Source: Burkholderiales bacterium (GTDB lineage Bacteria; Pseudomonadota; Gammaproteobacteria; Burkholderiales; Burkholderiaceae_C). Taken from it: a DNA stretch of 55,988 bases. How positions within the stretch are numbered: position 1 is the first letter of the stretch; each line of letters opens with the position of its first letter. Location: assembly GCA_028868895.1 (NCBI GenBank), contig JAGWTP010000010.1, positions 1 to 55,988 of the forward strand. The letters run 5' to 3'. A program made the translations under genes and the position numbers. The notes below the pieces were generated by a model. It worked only from the letters and a program-made list of their open reading frames with translations. It ran no database searches and was not told where the DNA came from. Shown in pieces: positions 46,318-54,391 of this stretch.

Positions 46318-46350
46318 AAAAATGAAAAAGGCCGCACACGCAGTCGGCCT
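46318..46350 (-). terminator. Intrinsic terminator between rplT and pheS
   Basis: On the minus strand AGGCCG (46350-46345) and CGGCCT (46334-46329) form a 6-base stem with a 10-base loop, followed by a T-rich tract (46330-46318). It ends about 11 bases before the pheS start and may partly stop transcripts from the ribosomal genes or act as an attenuator. Confidence 0.7.
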
Positions 46351-46360
46351 GGAAAAGCTC

Positions 46361-46388
46361 GCCCGGAGCGCGTTGCCGCGTTCCGGGC
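46361..46388 (-). promoter_or_regulatory. Long hairpin in the rplT-pheS gap
   Basis: GCCCGGA (46361-46367) pairs with TCCGGGC (46382-46388), then one mismatch, then CGCG/CGCG, closing a four-base loop that reads GCAA on the minus strand, a GNRA tetraloop. It lies 10 bases before the terminator hairpin. Two stacked hairpins suggest RNA-level control of pheST or mRNA end protection. Confidence 0.6.
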
Positions 46389-46432
46389 TCGCCGTGCTGC
46401 ACAACGCGCGAGCGCTGCACAGGCCACGGCGT

Positions 46433-46789
46433 TCAAGCGAGCTGGGCCTTCACTTTCTCGACGATGCTGGCAAACGCTGCCGGATCGTGGATCGCCATAT
46501 CGGACAGAACCTTGCGATCGATCTCGATCGCGAGCTTCTTCAAGCCGGCCATGAACTTGCTGTAGGTAACGCCGTGGCTGCGGCTGCCGGCGTTGATCCG
46601 GGCAATCCACAGGTGACGGAAGACGCGCTTCTTGGTCCGGCGGTCACGGTACGCGTACTGCCCGGCACGCATGACGGCCTGCTTGGCAATACGGAACACG
46701 TTCTTGCGGCGGCCGCGGTAACCCTTGGCGAGTGCGAGAACTTTCTTGTGACGTGCACGGGCTGTGACACCACGTTTGACGCGAGGCAT
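46433..46789 (-). CDS. rplT: 50S ribosomal protein L20
   Basis: L20 is a primary 23S rRNA-binding protein and in other bacteria represses its own operon. The 118-residue product is collinear with the family: [20 protein letters not shown] then [20 protein letters not shown]. It lies 24 bases after rpmI. Confidence 0.98.
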   Translation of the reverse strand: MPRVKRGVTARARHKKVLALAKGYRGRRKNVFRIAKQAVMRAGQYAYRDRRTKKRVFRHLWIARINAGSRSHGVTYSKFMAGLKKLAIEIDRKVLSDMAIHDPAAFASIVEKVKAQLA

Positions 46790-46813
46790 GGTTTGGTCCT
46801 TTCCTTGAAGCGG

Positions 46814-47017
46814 TTAGAGGCCGGCGTAGGGCAGCATTTGCTTCATGTGCCCCATGTTGGTCTCGTGCACGTTGACGGCACCACGCAGGTGACGCTTGTT
46901 CTTCGTGGTCTTCTTGGTCAGGATGTGGCGCTTGAACGCCTGGCCCCGCTTGACGGTGCCGCCCGGACGAACGCGAAACCGCTTGGCGGCGCTTTTCTTG
47001 GTCTTCATTTTGGGCAT
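46814..47017 (-). CDS. rpmI: 50S ribosomal protein L35
   Basis: The 67-residue product starts [20 protein letters not shown] and ends in the family pattern with [20 protein letters not shown]. Start at 47017 has AAGGAG seven bases upstream. The 125 bases between infC and this gene hold a nested hairpin listed separately. Confidence 0.98.
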   Translation of the reverse strand: MPKMKTKKSAAKRFRVRPGGTVKRGQAFKRHILTKKTTKNKRHLRGAVNVHETNMGHMKQMLPYAGL

Positions 47018-47039
47018 GACTGCTCCTTGTGGATTGCTC

Positions 47040-47082
47040 CTGCAGGCGCCGGCAAAACTCTTGCCGTCTTGTAGGCCTGCAG
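47040..47082 (-). promoter_or_regulatory. Nested hairpin in the infC-rpmI gap (candidate L20 autoregulation site)
   Basis: An outer stem CTGCAGGC/GCCTGCAG (47040-47047 with 47075-47082) encloses an inner stem CGGCAA/TTGCCG (47050-47055 with 47061-47066). It ends near the rpmI ribosome site. In E. coli, L20 represses rpmI-rplT translation by binding structured RNA in the same gap. A similar role here is inferred from position. Confidence 0.55.
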
Positions 47083-47142
47083 TCGCTTCTGGCAGCACGC
47101 TGGCGACCAAACCAGCGCACCGAACTCTTCGAAAAACTACTT

Positions 47143-47697
47143 CTACTTGCGCTTGGGCGCCAGCACCATGATCATCTGGCGCCCTTCGAGCTTGGGCATG
47201 TGCTCGACCACCGACACGTCGGCCAACTCGTCGCGAATGCGTTCCAGCAAGCGCATGCCGATGTCCTGGTGGGTGATCTCGCGGCCTCGGTACCGCAGCG
47301 TGACCTTGCCTTTGTCGCCGTCTTCCTCGATGAAGCGGCGCAGGTTGCGCATCTTGATCGCGTAATCGCCTTCGTCGGTGCCCGGGCGGAACTTCACTTC
47401 CTTGACTTCGATGACCTTCTGCTTCGACTTGGCTTCGGCCGCACGCTTTTGCTCCTGGTACTTGAACTTGCCGTAGTCCATCAGGCGGCACACCGGAGGA
47501 TCGGCCTGCGCCACGATCTCGACGAGATCGACGTCGGCTTCGCCGGCCAGGCGCAGCGCCTCGGTGATGCTCACGATGCCCAGGGGCTCGTTCTCGGGGC
47601 CGTTCAGACGGACTTCCGGAGCCATGATCTCCCGGTTCAGGCGGTGCTTGCGCTCTGCGTTGGGAGTACGGCGGTCAGCAAAAGTAGCGATGGTCAA
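47143..47697 (-). CDS. infC: Translation initiation factor IF-3 (non-canonical start)
   Basis: IF-3 prevents 50S joining and checks start codons. The 184-residue product has the N-terminal domain ([20 protein letters not shown]), basic linker and C-terminal domain ([20 protein letters not shown], ending [13 protein letters not shown]). No ATG can start it: the N-terminal residues are needed but the only upstream candidates are TTG at 47697 and ATC at 47691. GAAGG lies 3 bases before the TTG but about 9 before the ATC, so ATC fits the ribosome site better. Rare infC starts are known to allow IF-3 self-control. Confidence 0.96.
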   Translation of the reverse strand: MTIATFADRRTPNAERKHRLNREIMAPEVRLNGPENEPLGIVSITEALRLAGEADVDLVEIVAQADPPVCRLMDYGKFKYQEQKRAAEAKSKQKVIEVKEVKFRPGTDEGDYAIKMRNLRRFIEEDGDKGKVTLRYRGREITHQDIGMRLLERIRDELADVSVVEHMPKLEGRQMIMVLAPKRK

Positions 47698-47798
47698 AAC
47701 CCTTCAAAGGATCCCAAGGCGACGGAACCCAATCAATCGACAACGCGCGCCCCGGCGTTCGGACAGAGCCGCCGCATTTCAGCGACGACACCGTGCTT

Positions 47799-49718
47799 TC
47801 ACACTTTGTGGGCGATGTCAGCGGCGATCTTCTGTGAGAAGTCGGCCAGTGGCATCACACCGAGGTCCTGGTTGCCCCGGGCGCGCACCGCAACGGCCCC
47901 GTTTGCCTTTTCCTTGTCGCCAACGACCAGGATGTACGGAACCTTTTGCATTGAATGCTCGCGAATTTTATAGGTTATTTTCTCGTTGCGCAAATCAAAC
48001 GCTGCCCTAAGTCCTTGTTTTTGCAGAGTTTTGACGACGTCCCGGGCGTATTCGCTCTGTCCGTCGGAGATGTTGAGGACGCTGACCTGCACCGGTGCGA
48101 GCCACGCCGGCAGCGCGCCGGCATGGTGTTCGATCAGCATGCCGATGAAACGCTCGAAGCTGCCGACGATCGCCCGATGCAACATCACCGGCGCCACGCG
48201 CTCGCTGCTTTCGGTCACGTACTCGGCGCCCAGGCGCTGCGCCATCGAGAAGTCGACCTGCATCGTCCCGCACTGCCACTGGCGCCCGAGCGCGTCTTTC
48301 AGCGTGTACTCGATCTTCGGGCCGTAGAAGGCGCCGTCGCCCGGCGCGATCGTGAACTCGCAGCCCGAGGCGCGCAGGCTTTCCATCAGCGCCGCCTCGG
48401 CCTTGTCCCAGACCTGGTCGGAGCCGATGCGTGCCTCGGGCCGCGTCGCGACCTTGTAGAGAATGTCGCCGAAACCGAAGTCCGCATAGACCTTCTGCAG
48501 CAGGCTGGTGTAGGCCACGCATTCGCCCAGGATCTGCTCCTCGGTGCAGAAGATGTGCCCGTCGTCCTGCGTGAACCCGCGCACCCGCATGATGCCGTGC
48601 AGCCCGCCGGTCGGCTCGTTGCGATGGCACTGGCCGAACTCGCCGTAGCGCAGCGGCAGGTCGCGGTAGCTCTTGATGCCCTGCTTGAAGATCAGCACAT
48701 GCCCCGGGCAGTTCATCGGCTTGAGCGCGTAGTCGCGCTTCTCGCTCTCGGTCGTGAACATCTGTTCGCGGTACTTGTCCCAGTGACCGGTCTGCTCCCA
48801 CAGGCTCTGATCGAGCAACTGCGGGCCCTTCACTTCCTGGTAGCCGTTGTCGCGGTAGACCGCGCGCATGTACTGTTCGACCTGCTGCCACAGCGCCCAG
48901 CCCTTCGGGTGCCAGAACACCAGCCCCGGCGCGTGCTCGTCGATGTGGAACAGATCGAGCTCGCGGCCGAGCTTGCGGTGGTCGCGCTTCTCGGCCTCCT
49001 CGAGCATGTGCAGGTAGTGCTGCAACTCCTCCTTGGTGCCCCAGGCCGTGCCATAGATGCGCTGCAGCATCTCGTTGCGGTGGTCGCCACGCCAATAGGC
49101 GCCGGCCACCTTCATCAGCTTGAAGTGCCTGAGCTTGCCGGTGCTGGGAACGTGCGGGCCGCGGCACAGGTCTTCGAAGGCACCCTCGCGGTACAGCGAC
49201 ACATCTTCACCGGCCGGAATGCTCGCGATGATCTCGGCCTTGTAGTGCTCGCCGATCGCCTTGAAATGCGCCACCGCTTCGTCGCGTGGCAGCACCCGGC
49301 GCTCGACGCGCTCGTCCTTGCGCGCGAGCTCGGTCATCTTCGCCTCGATCGCCACCAGGTCGTCGGGCGTGAACGCGCGCTTGTACGCGAAGTCGTAGAA
49401 GAATCCGTTCTCGATCACCGGCCCGATCGTCACCTGCGCGTCGGGGAACAACGCTTTCACGGCATAGGCGAGCAGGTGCGCGGTCGAGTGGCGGATCACC
49501 TCGAGTCCGGCGGCGTCCTTGTCGGTGATGATCGCGAGCTGCGTGTCGCGGTCGATGCGGTGGCTCGTATCGACCACGCGCGCACCATCGCCCTGCCCCA
49601 CCCGGCCGGCCAGCGCGGCCTTGGCCAGGCCGGCGCCGATCGACGTGGCCACCTCGGCCACCGTCACCGGTCCGGGGTACTCGCGCTTCGAACCGTCGGG
49701 CAGTTGAATCGAGATCAT
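47799..49718 (-). CDS. thrS: Threonyl-tRNA synthetase
   Basis: ThrRS charges tRNA-Thr and edits mischarged Ser. The 639-residue protein has the N-terminal TGS domain ([20 protein letters not shown]), the editing domain, the class II core with the zinc-binding Cys in [10 protein letters not shown], and the C-terminal anticodon-binding domain. The ATG at 49718 is preceded by GGAG. It begins just after an intrinsic terminator and a Thr-rich leader frame, see those entries. Confidence 0.98.
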   Translation of the reverse strand: MISIQLPDGSKREYPGPVTVAEVATSIGAGLAKAALAGRVGQGDGARVVDTSHRIDRDTQLAIITDKDAAGLEVIRHSTAHLLAYAVKALFPDAQVTIGPVIENGFFYDFAYKRAFTPDDLVAIEAKMTELARKDERVERRVLPRDEAVAHFKAIGEHYKAEIIASIPAGEDVSLYREGAFEDLCRGPHVPSTGKLRHFKLMKVAGAYWRGDHRNEMLQRIYGTAWGTKEELQHYLHMLEEAEKRDHRKLGRELDLFHIDEHAPGLVFWHPKGWALWQQVEQYMRAVYRDNGYQEVKGPQLLDQSLWEQTGHWDKYREQMFTTESEKRDYALKPMNCPGHVLIFKQGIKSYRDLPLRYGEFGQCHRNEPTGGLHGIMRVRGFTQDDGHIFCTEEQILGECVAYTSLLQKVYADFGFGDILYKVATRPEARIGSDQVWDKAEAALMESLRASGCEFTIAPGDGAFYGPKIEYTLKDALGRQWQCGTMQVDFSMAQRLGAEYVTESSERVAPVMLHRAIVGSFERFIGMLIEHHAGALPAWLAPVQVSVLNISDGQSEYARDVVKTLQKQGLRAAFDLRNEKITYKIREHSMQKVPYILVVGDKEKANGAVAVRARGNQDLGVMPLADFSQKIAADIAHKV

Positions 49719-49728
49719 CGGGGTCTCC

Positions 49729-49761
49729 AAAAAAGCAAAAGGCGCGGACTGAGCCGCGCCT
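49729..49761 (-). terminator. Intrinsic terminator in the thrS leader (candidate attenuator)
   Basis: On the minus strand AGGCGCGG (49761-49754) and CCGCGCCT (49747-49740) form a perfect 8-base stem with a 6-base loop, followed by TTTGCTTTTTT. The T-run ends about 10 bases before the thrS ATG, so the hairpin lies inside the leader and can switch off thrS. Bases 49797-49803 can pair with 49755-49761 in the 5' arm (seven pairs, one G-U), giving a possible antiterminator. Confidence 0.85.
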
Positions 49762-49810
49762 GGATTCGAACGAAAGGTGTGCGATGAGGCAGGTCGAGAC
49801 GCGTGGCCGA

Positions 49811-49858
49811 CTAGACCTTCGGACCGAAGGTGGTAGTTCGCGGTGTCATAACCATCAT
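49811..49858 (-). CDS. Candidate threonine leader peptide for thrS attenuation
   Basis: A 15-codon frame reads [15 protein letters not shown], with Thr at codons 5, 8, 9 and 10. A purine-rich ribosome site (GAGAAAGG) precedes it. Its last codons overlap an inverted repeat (49815-49822 with 49824-49831) that can act as a pause hairpin, and the terminator follows 50 bases downstream. The layout is that of amino acid operon attenuators: a ribosome short of Thr-tRNA would stall at the Thr codons and free the antiterminator. Too short for database recognition; supported by structure of the leader. Confidence 0.7.
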   Translation of the reverse strand: MMVMTPRTTTFGPKV

Positions 49859-49904
49859 GCCTTTCTCGCCCTTGTTCGTTGATGCGCCGATTCTAGCCGC
49901 GGAC

Positions 49905-51080
49905 TCATATCGACAGGATCGACACGTTCGCGGTGCGCTCGATCAGCCACAGCGCGCCGACCACCATGGCTGCCAGCGAGCCGCCGCGAATCGCCCAGCC
50001 GCGGTACTGCGGTCGCTTGCGCAACAGGAACAGCGCACCGGTGACGCTGACGACGATCATCAGCTGCCCCAACTCCAGCCCGACGTTGAATTGCAGCAAC
50101 GCCCAGACGAACTGCATCGTCGGCAGATTCAGCTCGGCGAGCACGCCGGCGAAGCCGAAGCCATGGACCAGCCCGAACAGAAAAGCCACGACCGCGCGCC
50201 TGACCGGGAAGATCGGCCAGACGTTGTCGAGCGCGGCCAGGATGATGGTCACGGCGATGGCCGGCTCGATCAGCGCCGAGGGCAGCGACACCACCTTCGT
50301 GGCCGCCAGCGCGAGCGTGATCGAGTGCGCCACGGTGAATGCCGAGACGAGCCCCAGCACCGGCCAGACCGCCTGCGACAGCCGCTCGACCGGCTGCCAG
50401 CCCTGCGCCGTGCGCCGCATCACCGAAGGCAGCAGCAGGCACAGCAGGAACAGCACATGGTCATAGCCGCCAAGGATGTGCCGGACGCCCTCGCGCAGAA
50501 ATGCCCACCGGCCGGTCGTCGATGCGACCGATGCCGATGCACCGCTGTGTGCCGACGCGTTCGCCGTGGCCGACCCGGCCGGGCTGGCCGCGGCGTCCCG
50601 GGTAGGGTCGAGCAGGATCAACGCCAACGGCTCGCCGGTGCGCTGTACCTTGGCGATGCCACGGTGGGTCGGGTCGACGTCGCGGAACAGCGTGTACGAA
50701 ATGCGAGGTGCGCGCGCCAGCAGGCAATCGGAGGCGAGGAACATGACCGCATACGCGCCGTCATTGCGGCGCTCGAGCGCCTGCCCGGTCTGGCGCAGCG
50801 GGCAGCCTTCGATCCTGAGCCGCGCCATCGCATAGCGTTCGATGCGCGGCCACGCGGCCTTGACCTCGCCCCAGGTGAGTTTGCCGTCGTCGTTGGTGTC
50901 GATGTCCAGCGCGTTGTCGAGGTCGCGCAGCGCGATGTCCCAGCGCACGGCCAGACCTTTGCCGGTGGCATCGATCTGCAGGTAGGAGTCGCTCGACTTG
51001 TGAGCCTGTGCCGCGCCGGCGATTGTCATCAGCACGAGCCACGACAACAGCACACGAAGGAAGTGCGGGGTTGGTTTCAT
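49905..51080 (-). CDS. HupE/UreJ-like membrane protein with EF-hand motif
   Basis: This 391-residue protein has a signal peptide (ending AQA near residue 26), a periplasmic domain and a C-terminal part with about seven membrane helices. The HupE/UreJ hallmarks are seen: GGYDHVLFLLCLLLPS (the GxDHxxF motif) and LVHGFGFAGVLAE. The periplasmic part has a canonical EF-hand loop (D61, N63, D65, K67, E72 in DTNDDGKLTWGE), unusual in this family. HupE relatives transport nickel or cobalt; the ligand here is not known. It starts 5 bases after the TPR gene. Confidence 0.85.
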   Translation of the reverse strand: MKPTPHFLRVLLSWLVLMTIAGAAQAHKSSDSYLQIDATGKGLAVRWDIALRDLDNALDIDTNDDGKLTWGEVKAAWPRIERYAMARLRIEGCPLRQTGQALERRNDGAYAVMFLASDCLLARAPRISYTLFRDVDPTHRGIAKVQRTGEPLALILLDPTRDAAASPAGSATANASAHSGASASVASTTGRWAFLREGVRHILGGYDHVLFLLCLLLPSVMRRTAQGWQPVERLSQAVWPVLGLVSAFTVAHSITLALAATKVVSLPSALIEPAIAVTIILAALDNVWPIFPVRRAVVAFLFGLVHGFGFAGVLAELNLPTMQFVWALLQFNVGLELGQLMIVVSVTGALFLLRKRPQYRGWAIRGGSLAAMVVGALWLIERTANVSILSI

Positions 51081-51084
51081 CACG

Positions 51085-52260
51085 TCACAGCAGGCCGTTG
51101 ATGCGCTGGTCGACCAGGCCCATCTCGGTGACGATGCGCTTGACCTCTCGCACCGCCGCCGGCTGGCCACTGGCGCGCGCGGCCTGCGCGAACACCAGCA
51201 GGTCGAGCGATTCACGTTGCTGCGCCACATCGCCCCGCGCGAGTTCGAGCGCGCGCACCGGGTCGTGGTCGACCGCCAGCGCGAACATCGCCTGCTCGCG
51301 GCCGTGGAAGATCTTTGCCTCGGGACGCTCGTTGGCCAGCGCGATGCGCTCGCGCATCTCGGCCACATCGGCCGGCGCCGTCGCCGCCCTGGCCTGCGTT
51401 CCGGCGATCGCCAGGCGCAGCAGCACCGGGTCGCTGCGGGTCTGGCCCTTGAGCACGGCGAGAGCCTGGGCCGGGCGCTTCTGCTCGATCAGGAAGTCGG
51501 CGTAGGCCAGCGTCGTGTAGGGATCGGGATCGAGCCGCAGCGCGGTCTGGTACGCGGCCTCGGCGGCGCTCGCACGGCCGGCGCGCTGCTCGAGTTCCGC
51601 CAGGCTGGTGGTCAACCAGGCCTGGGTCGCCGGCGGGTTGCGGCCTTGCTCGAGCAGCCCGGTGAACACCGCACGGGCGCGGTCGACGTTGCCACGCAAG
51701 GCCGCGTTCTCGGCCAGGCAGGCATTGGCGTGCAGCGCCGCGCCGGCCAGCGCCACCTGGCGGCATGCGGCGTCGGAGTCGGCGTAGCGGCCTTGCACGC
51801 GGCGCACGGTGGCCAGCGTGAGCCAGGCCTGCGGCCGCGGCGGGCCGCCGGGCCGGGCAAGCAACACCTGCAGGCTCGCCACCGCGGTGTCGAATTGATG
51901 CAGGTACTGCTGCAGCGTGGCGCGCATCATCAGGACGTCGTCGGGCATGGTCGCTTCATCGGTCCAGCCTTCGATCGCCGCCATCGCCAGGCCGGCGAAG
52001 CGCGGATCACCCAGTGCATGGGCCTGGTCGAGGTAGCGCCGGGCCACGGCCAGCGCGAGCGCCGCGTCGTGCGGCTGCTGCGCCAGCTGACCGCGCAGGC
52101 GGCGTTGTTCGGCGCGACTGCCGGAAATGGCGGGCAGCACGTCGATGACCTGGTCGTCGCGCGTCGGCACGATCGGCTCGGCGCGCAAGGGTGCGGCAGC
52201 GATGCCGAGCAACGCGCACAGCATCCAGACCGGCAGGAGGTTCTTGAATCGCATCGTCAT
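51085..52260 (-). CDS. Secreted TPR-repeat protein
   Basis: This 391-residue protein has a signal peptide (FKNLLPVWMLCALLGIAAAP, cleaved near RAE) and then about six to eight TPR-like helical repeats (for example LHANACLAENAALRGNVDRA and SAAEAAYQTALRLDPDPYTT). No enzyme motif is present. It is between the lipoprotein gene and the HupE-like gene and probably serves as periplasmic scaffold. The ATG at 52260 is used; 52254 is a second in-frame ATG. Confidence 0.8.
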   Translation of the reverse strand: MTMRFKNLLPVWMLCALLGIAAAPLRAEPIVPTRDDQVIDVLPAISGSRAEQRRLRGQLAQQPHDAALALAVARRYLDQAHALGDPRFAGLAMAAIEGWTDEATMPDDVLMMRATLQQYLHQFDTAVASLQVLLARPGGPPRPQAWLTLATVRRVQGRYADSDAACRQVALAGAALHANACLAENAALRGNVDRARAVFTGLLEQGRNPPATQAWLTTSLAELEQRAGRASAAEAAYQTALRLDPDPYTTLAYADFLIEQKRPAQALAVLKGQTRSDPVLLRLAIAGTQARAATAPADVAEMRERIALANERPEAKIFHGREQAMFALAVDHDPVRALELARGDVAQQRESLDLLVFAQAARASGQPAAVREVKRIVTEMGLVDQRINGLL

Positions 52261-52355
52261 CGCAAGAGCGCGGGCAGGCGCTCGCCGCCTGCGTTTGATC
52301 AAGGAAGTCACGGGGGCCGCACGACGACGCATGCAGCGTCGTCGTGCGTCGTCGC

Positions 52356-52604
52356 TCAATCGACCGGCGTCGGCTCGGTCGTGTCGCTGGTCGGTGGTGT
52401 CACGGCGCTCACGTCCACCGGCTCCAGCGTGTCGGCCACCGAGGCCACCAGCGCCTTCATGTAGCCGATGAAGCCGTCGACCGACTGGCTCGCCGAGGCC
52501 GGCACGGCCGCGGTGGCCGCCGGCGTCGGCGCACTGTCGTTGCCACCGCCGCAACCCGACAGCGCGGCTGCGGTGCAGAACGCAAGAATCAAGGCTTTGT
52601 TCAT
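52356..52604 (-). CDS. Small lipoprotein in the DUF4331 cassette
   Basis: The 82-residue product has a lipobox AALSGC (acylated Cys at residue 18), then GGGNDSAPTPAATAAVPASA, a low-complexity linker, and a short helix (SVDGFIGYMKALVASVADTL) with a Pro/Thr-rich tail. The family is not recognised. It lies between the DUF4331 and TPR genes in the same direction. Confidence 0.72.
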   Translation of the reverse strand: MNKALILAFCTAAALSGCGGGNDSAPTPAATAAVPASASQSVDGFIGYMKALVASVADTLEPVDVSAVTPPTSDTTEPTPVD

Positions 52605-52625
52605 CGCGTGCTCCTGATTCGCGGC

Positions 52626-54212
52626 TTACTGCGCGCCCGGCAACGGCGTGCCGATGTACGGGAAGGCGGCCAGCAACGGGCCCGCGGCACGGACCTTCGG
52701 ACCGGCCTGGTCGACCCCGTCGTGCAGGCCGTACACCGCGGTTCCCAGCGGCACCGCCGACGGATTGCACGCGGCACCGAACTTGTAGGTGTCGGCGCTG
52801 CCGTTGGCCACGCACAGCCCGCCCATCACCGCGACCAACGAGATGTCGACCACGTCGTCGTTCGGACGACGCCCGTTCGGGTAACCGGCGAGGTCTTGCG
52901 GCGCCGGACCGAGCAGGCCACCGAGCAGACCCAGGCGGTTCTGGCTCGCGTACGGTGTCGGCGGGATCGCGGTGTTCAACCGCAGCATTTCCGAAGGCGT
53001 CACGGTGGCCTGCTGGTTCACGCCCTTGATGCCGGTCAGGAAGGCGGTGACGAGGTCGTTGCGCGGGAAGTTCGTCGGCGAGATGTTCGGCGTGGCCAGT
53101 GCGATCTCGAGCAGCTTGGGCAGCGTCGGGTTCGTCACGTAGGCGGCGAACTGCGCATCGTCCTTGGGCTTGGAGGCGTTGAACTTGTCCTTGTCGTTGA
53201 GACCGATGACGACCTCGTTGACGAGCGGCATGCCCAGGCGCGACACCTGTGTCCAGGCGCCGCCATTGAGCGACGCGGTGTCGTAGCCGCTCTTCGGGGC
53301 ACCGTTGCGCAAAGTGCCCTGGCGCACGCTGGCCGTGGTCCATCCGCCAATCACCGGGTCGGTGGATCCGCTGGCGAGCAGGCAACTCGCGGGGACTTCG
53401 AGCGCCAGGCTGGTGACGTTCTTGTCCTTCAGCGAATCGGTACCGGCGTCCTTGTTGGCCGGGTCGAGCAGGAACGCCGCGCTCGGCACGTTGACCAGGT
53501 CGAAGATCACCCCCAGGTTCACCGCGAACGGGTCCTTGCGCTGGCCGACGAAGACCTTGCCCGGCGTGGCGCAGCCGGGGATGTTGATCGCGTAGATGAA
53601 GTTGTTGGCGTACGCAGCGTAGTTGGGAATCGTCTTCGTGCCGATGTTGTCGGTGGGCTTGGCGAAGGTGGTGGTCGAACTGCCGCCGCCAATGGGGGTG
53701 CCGCTGACCGGCGCGGCCGCGCCGGAGCGGCGGTCACCGCGCACGACGGTGAGCGTGTAGCTCTCGGTCACGTTGAGGGTGGCGCCGGTGGCGTCGGTCA
53801 CCTGCCCGAACTGGGTCAGCGGGATCGCGACATTCGTGCCGTTGATCGGCAGCGTCTGGCCCTTGGAGGTGTTGGTGAACTTGAACTGGAAGGTGAGATG
53901 CTCCTTGGCGTCGCCGACGTTGTCGACGTGTATCTCGTACAGCGCGTTCGGGTCGAGCTTGAAGTAGTTCGGGCCACCGTAAGCGTCCTGCAACGGCAAG
54001 TAGTCTGCGATCAGCGTCACGAACCCGGCGCGGCCGGGCTCGTAGCTGTTGAACATGTAGAAGTCGGCGGCATCGACCTTGGGCATGCCGCTGATCGCCG
54101 GGGCCTCACGATGACTGGACGCCTGCACTGGCAGTGCGCCCAGGCCATACAACGTGCCGATCGCCGCCAGCACGGGCAGCAGCCGGGTGGAAACAGGTCG
54201 TCTGGATTTCAT
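52626..54212 (-). CDS. DUF4331 family secreted protein
   Basis: This 528-residue protein has a signal peptide (TRLLPVLAAIGTLYGLGALP, cleaved near VQA) followed by the family opening SSHREAPAISGMPKVDAADF and YMFNSYEPGRAGFVTLIADY. DUF4331 proteins are predicted beta-rich extracellular or periplasmic proteins with no known function. Two Cys pairs near the C-terminus (GLCVANGS and GAACNPS) may form disulfides. It is first in a four-gene cassette and is preceded by a structured leader. Confidence 0.85.
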   Translation of the reverse strand: MKSRRPVSTRLLPVLAAIGTLYGLGALPVQASSHREAPAISGMPKVDAADFYMFNSYEPGRAGFVTLIADYLPLQDAYGGPNYFKLDPNALYEIHVDNVGDAKEHLTFQFKFTNTSKGQTLPINGTNVAIPLTQFGQVTDATGATLNVTESYTLTVVRGDRRSGAAAPVSGTPIGGGSSTTTFAKPTDNIGTKTIPNYAAYANNFIYAINIPGCATPGKVFVGQRKDPFAVNLGVIFDLVNVPSAAFLLDPANKDAGTDSLKDKNVTSLALEVPASCLLASGSTDPVIGGWTTASVRQGTLRNGAPKSGYDTASLNGGAWTQVSRLGMPLVNEVVIGLNDKDKFNASKPKDDAQFAAYVTNPTLPKLLEIALATPNISPTNFPRNDLVTAFLTGIKGVNQQATVTPSEMLRLNTAIPPTPYASQNRLGLLGGLLGPAPQDLAGYPNGRRPNDDVVDISLVAVMGGLCVANGSADTYKFGAACNPSAVPLGTAVYGLHDGVDQAGPKVRAAGPLLAAFPYIGTPLPGAQ

Positions 54213-54241
54213 GTCGTCTTCCTTGGCTGTAGGTTGTCGGG

Positions 54242-54314
54242 CGTCCGCCGCCGGCGAACCCGGCGGCGGACGTCTGCAGACGCCTCGGGGTCGTCGCCCC
54301 GAATCAGCGTCTGC
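54242..54314 (-). promoter_or_regulatory. Two strong hairpins and a palindrome upstream of the DUF4331 gene
   Basis: A perfect 13-base stem (54242-54254 with 54259-54271) closes a TTCG loop on the minus strand. Next to it CGTCTGCAGACG at 54271-54282 is a perfect palindrome, and GCAGACGC (54276-54283) also pairs with GCGTCTGC (54307-54314) around an inner CGGGG/CCCCG stem. They lie 30-102 bases before the DUF4331 start without a T-run, so they may be an RNA leader or operator rather than a terminator. Confidence 0.6.
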
Positions 54315-54391
54315 GCAAGCCTTACGCCGCGAGGCCGTCCCTGGATGCAGGCTGGCCGCGCCTTTTGTGGCGATGAGGCCGGCGCAACTGC

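Noticed and set aside
46307-46432. A Phe-rich leader peptide for pheST
   Set aside because: No short frame with clustered Phe codons and a ribosome site precedes the terminator.
49762-49771. GTTCGAATCC in the thrS leader resembling a tRNA T-loop, as a tRNA-like operator
   Set aside because: Only ten bases match; no acceptor or anticodon arm can be drawn around it.
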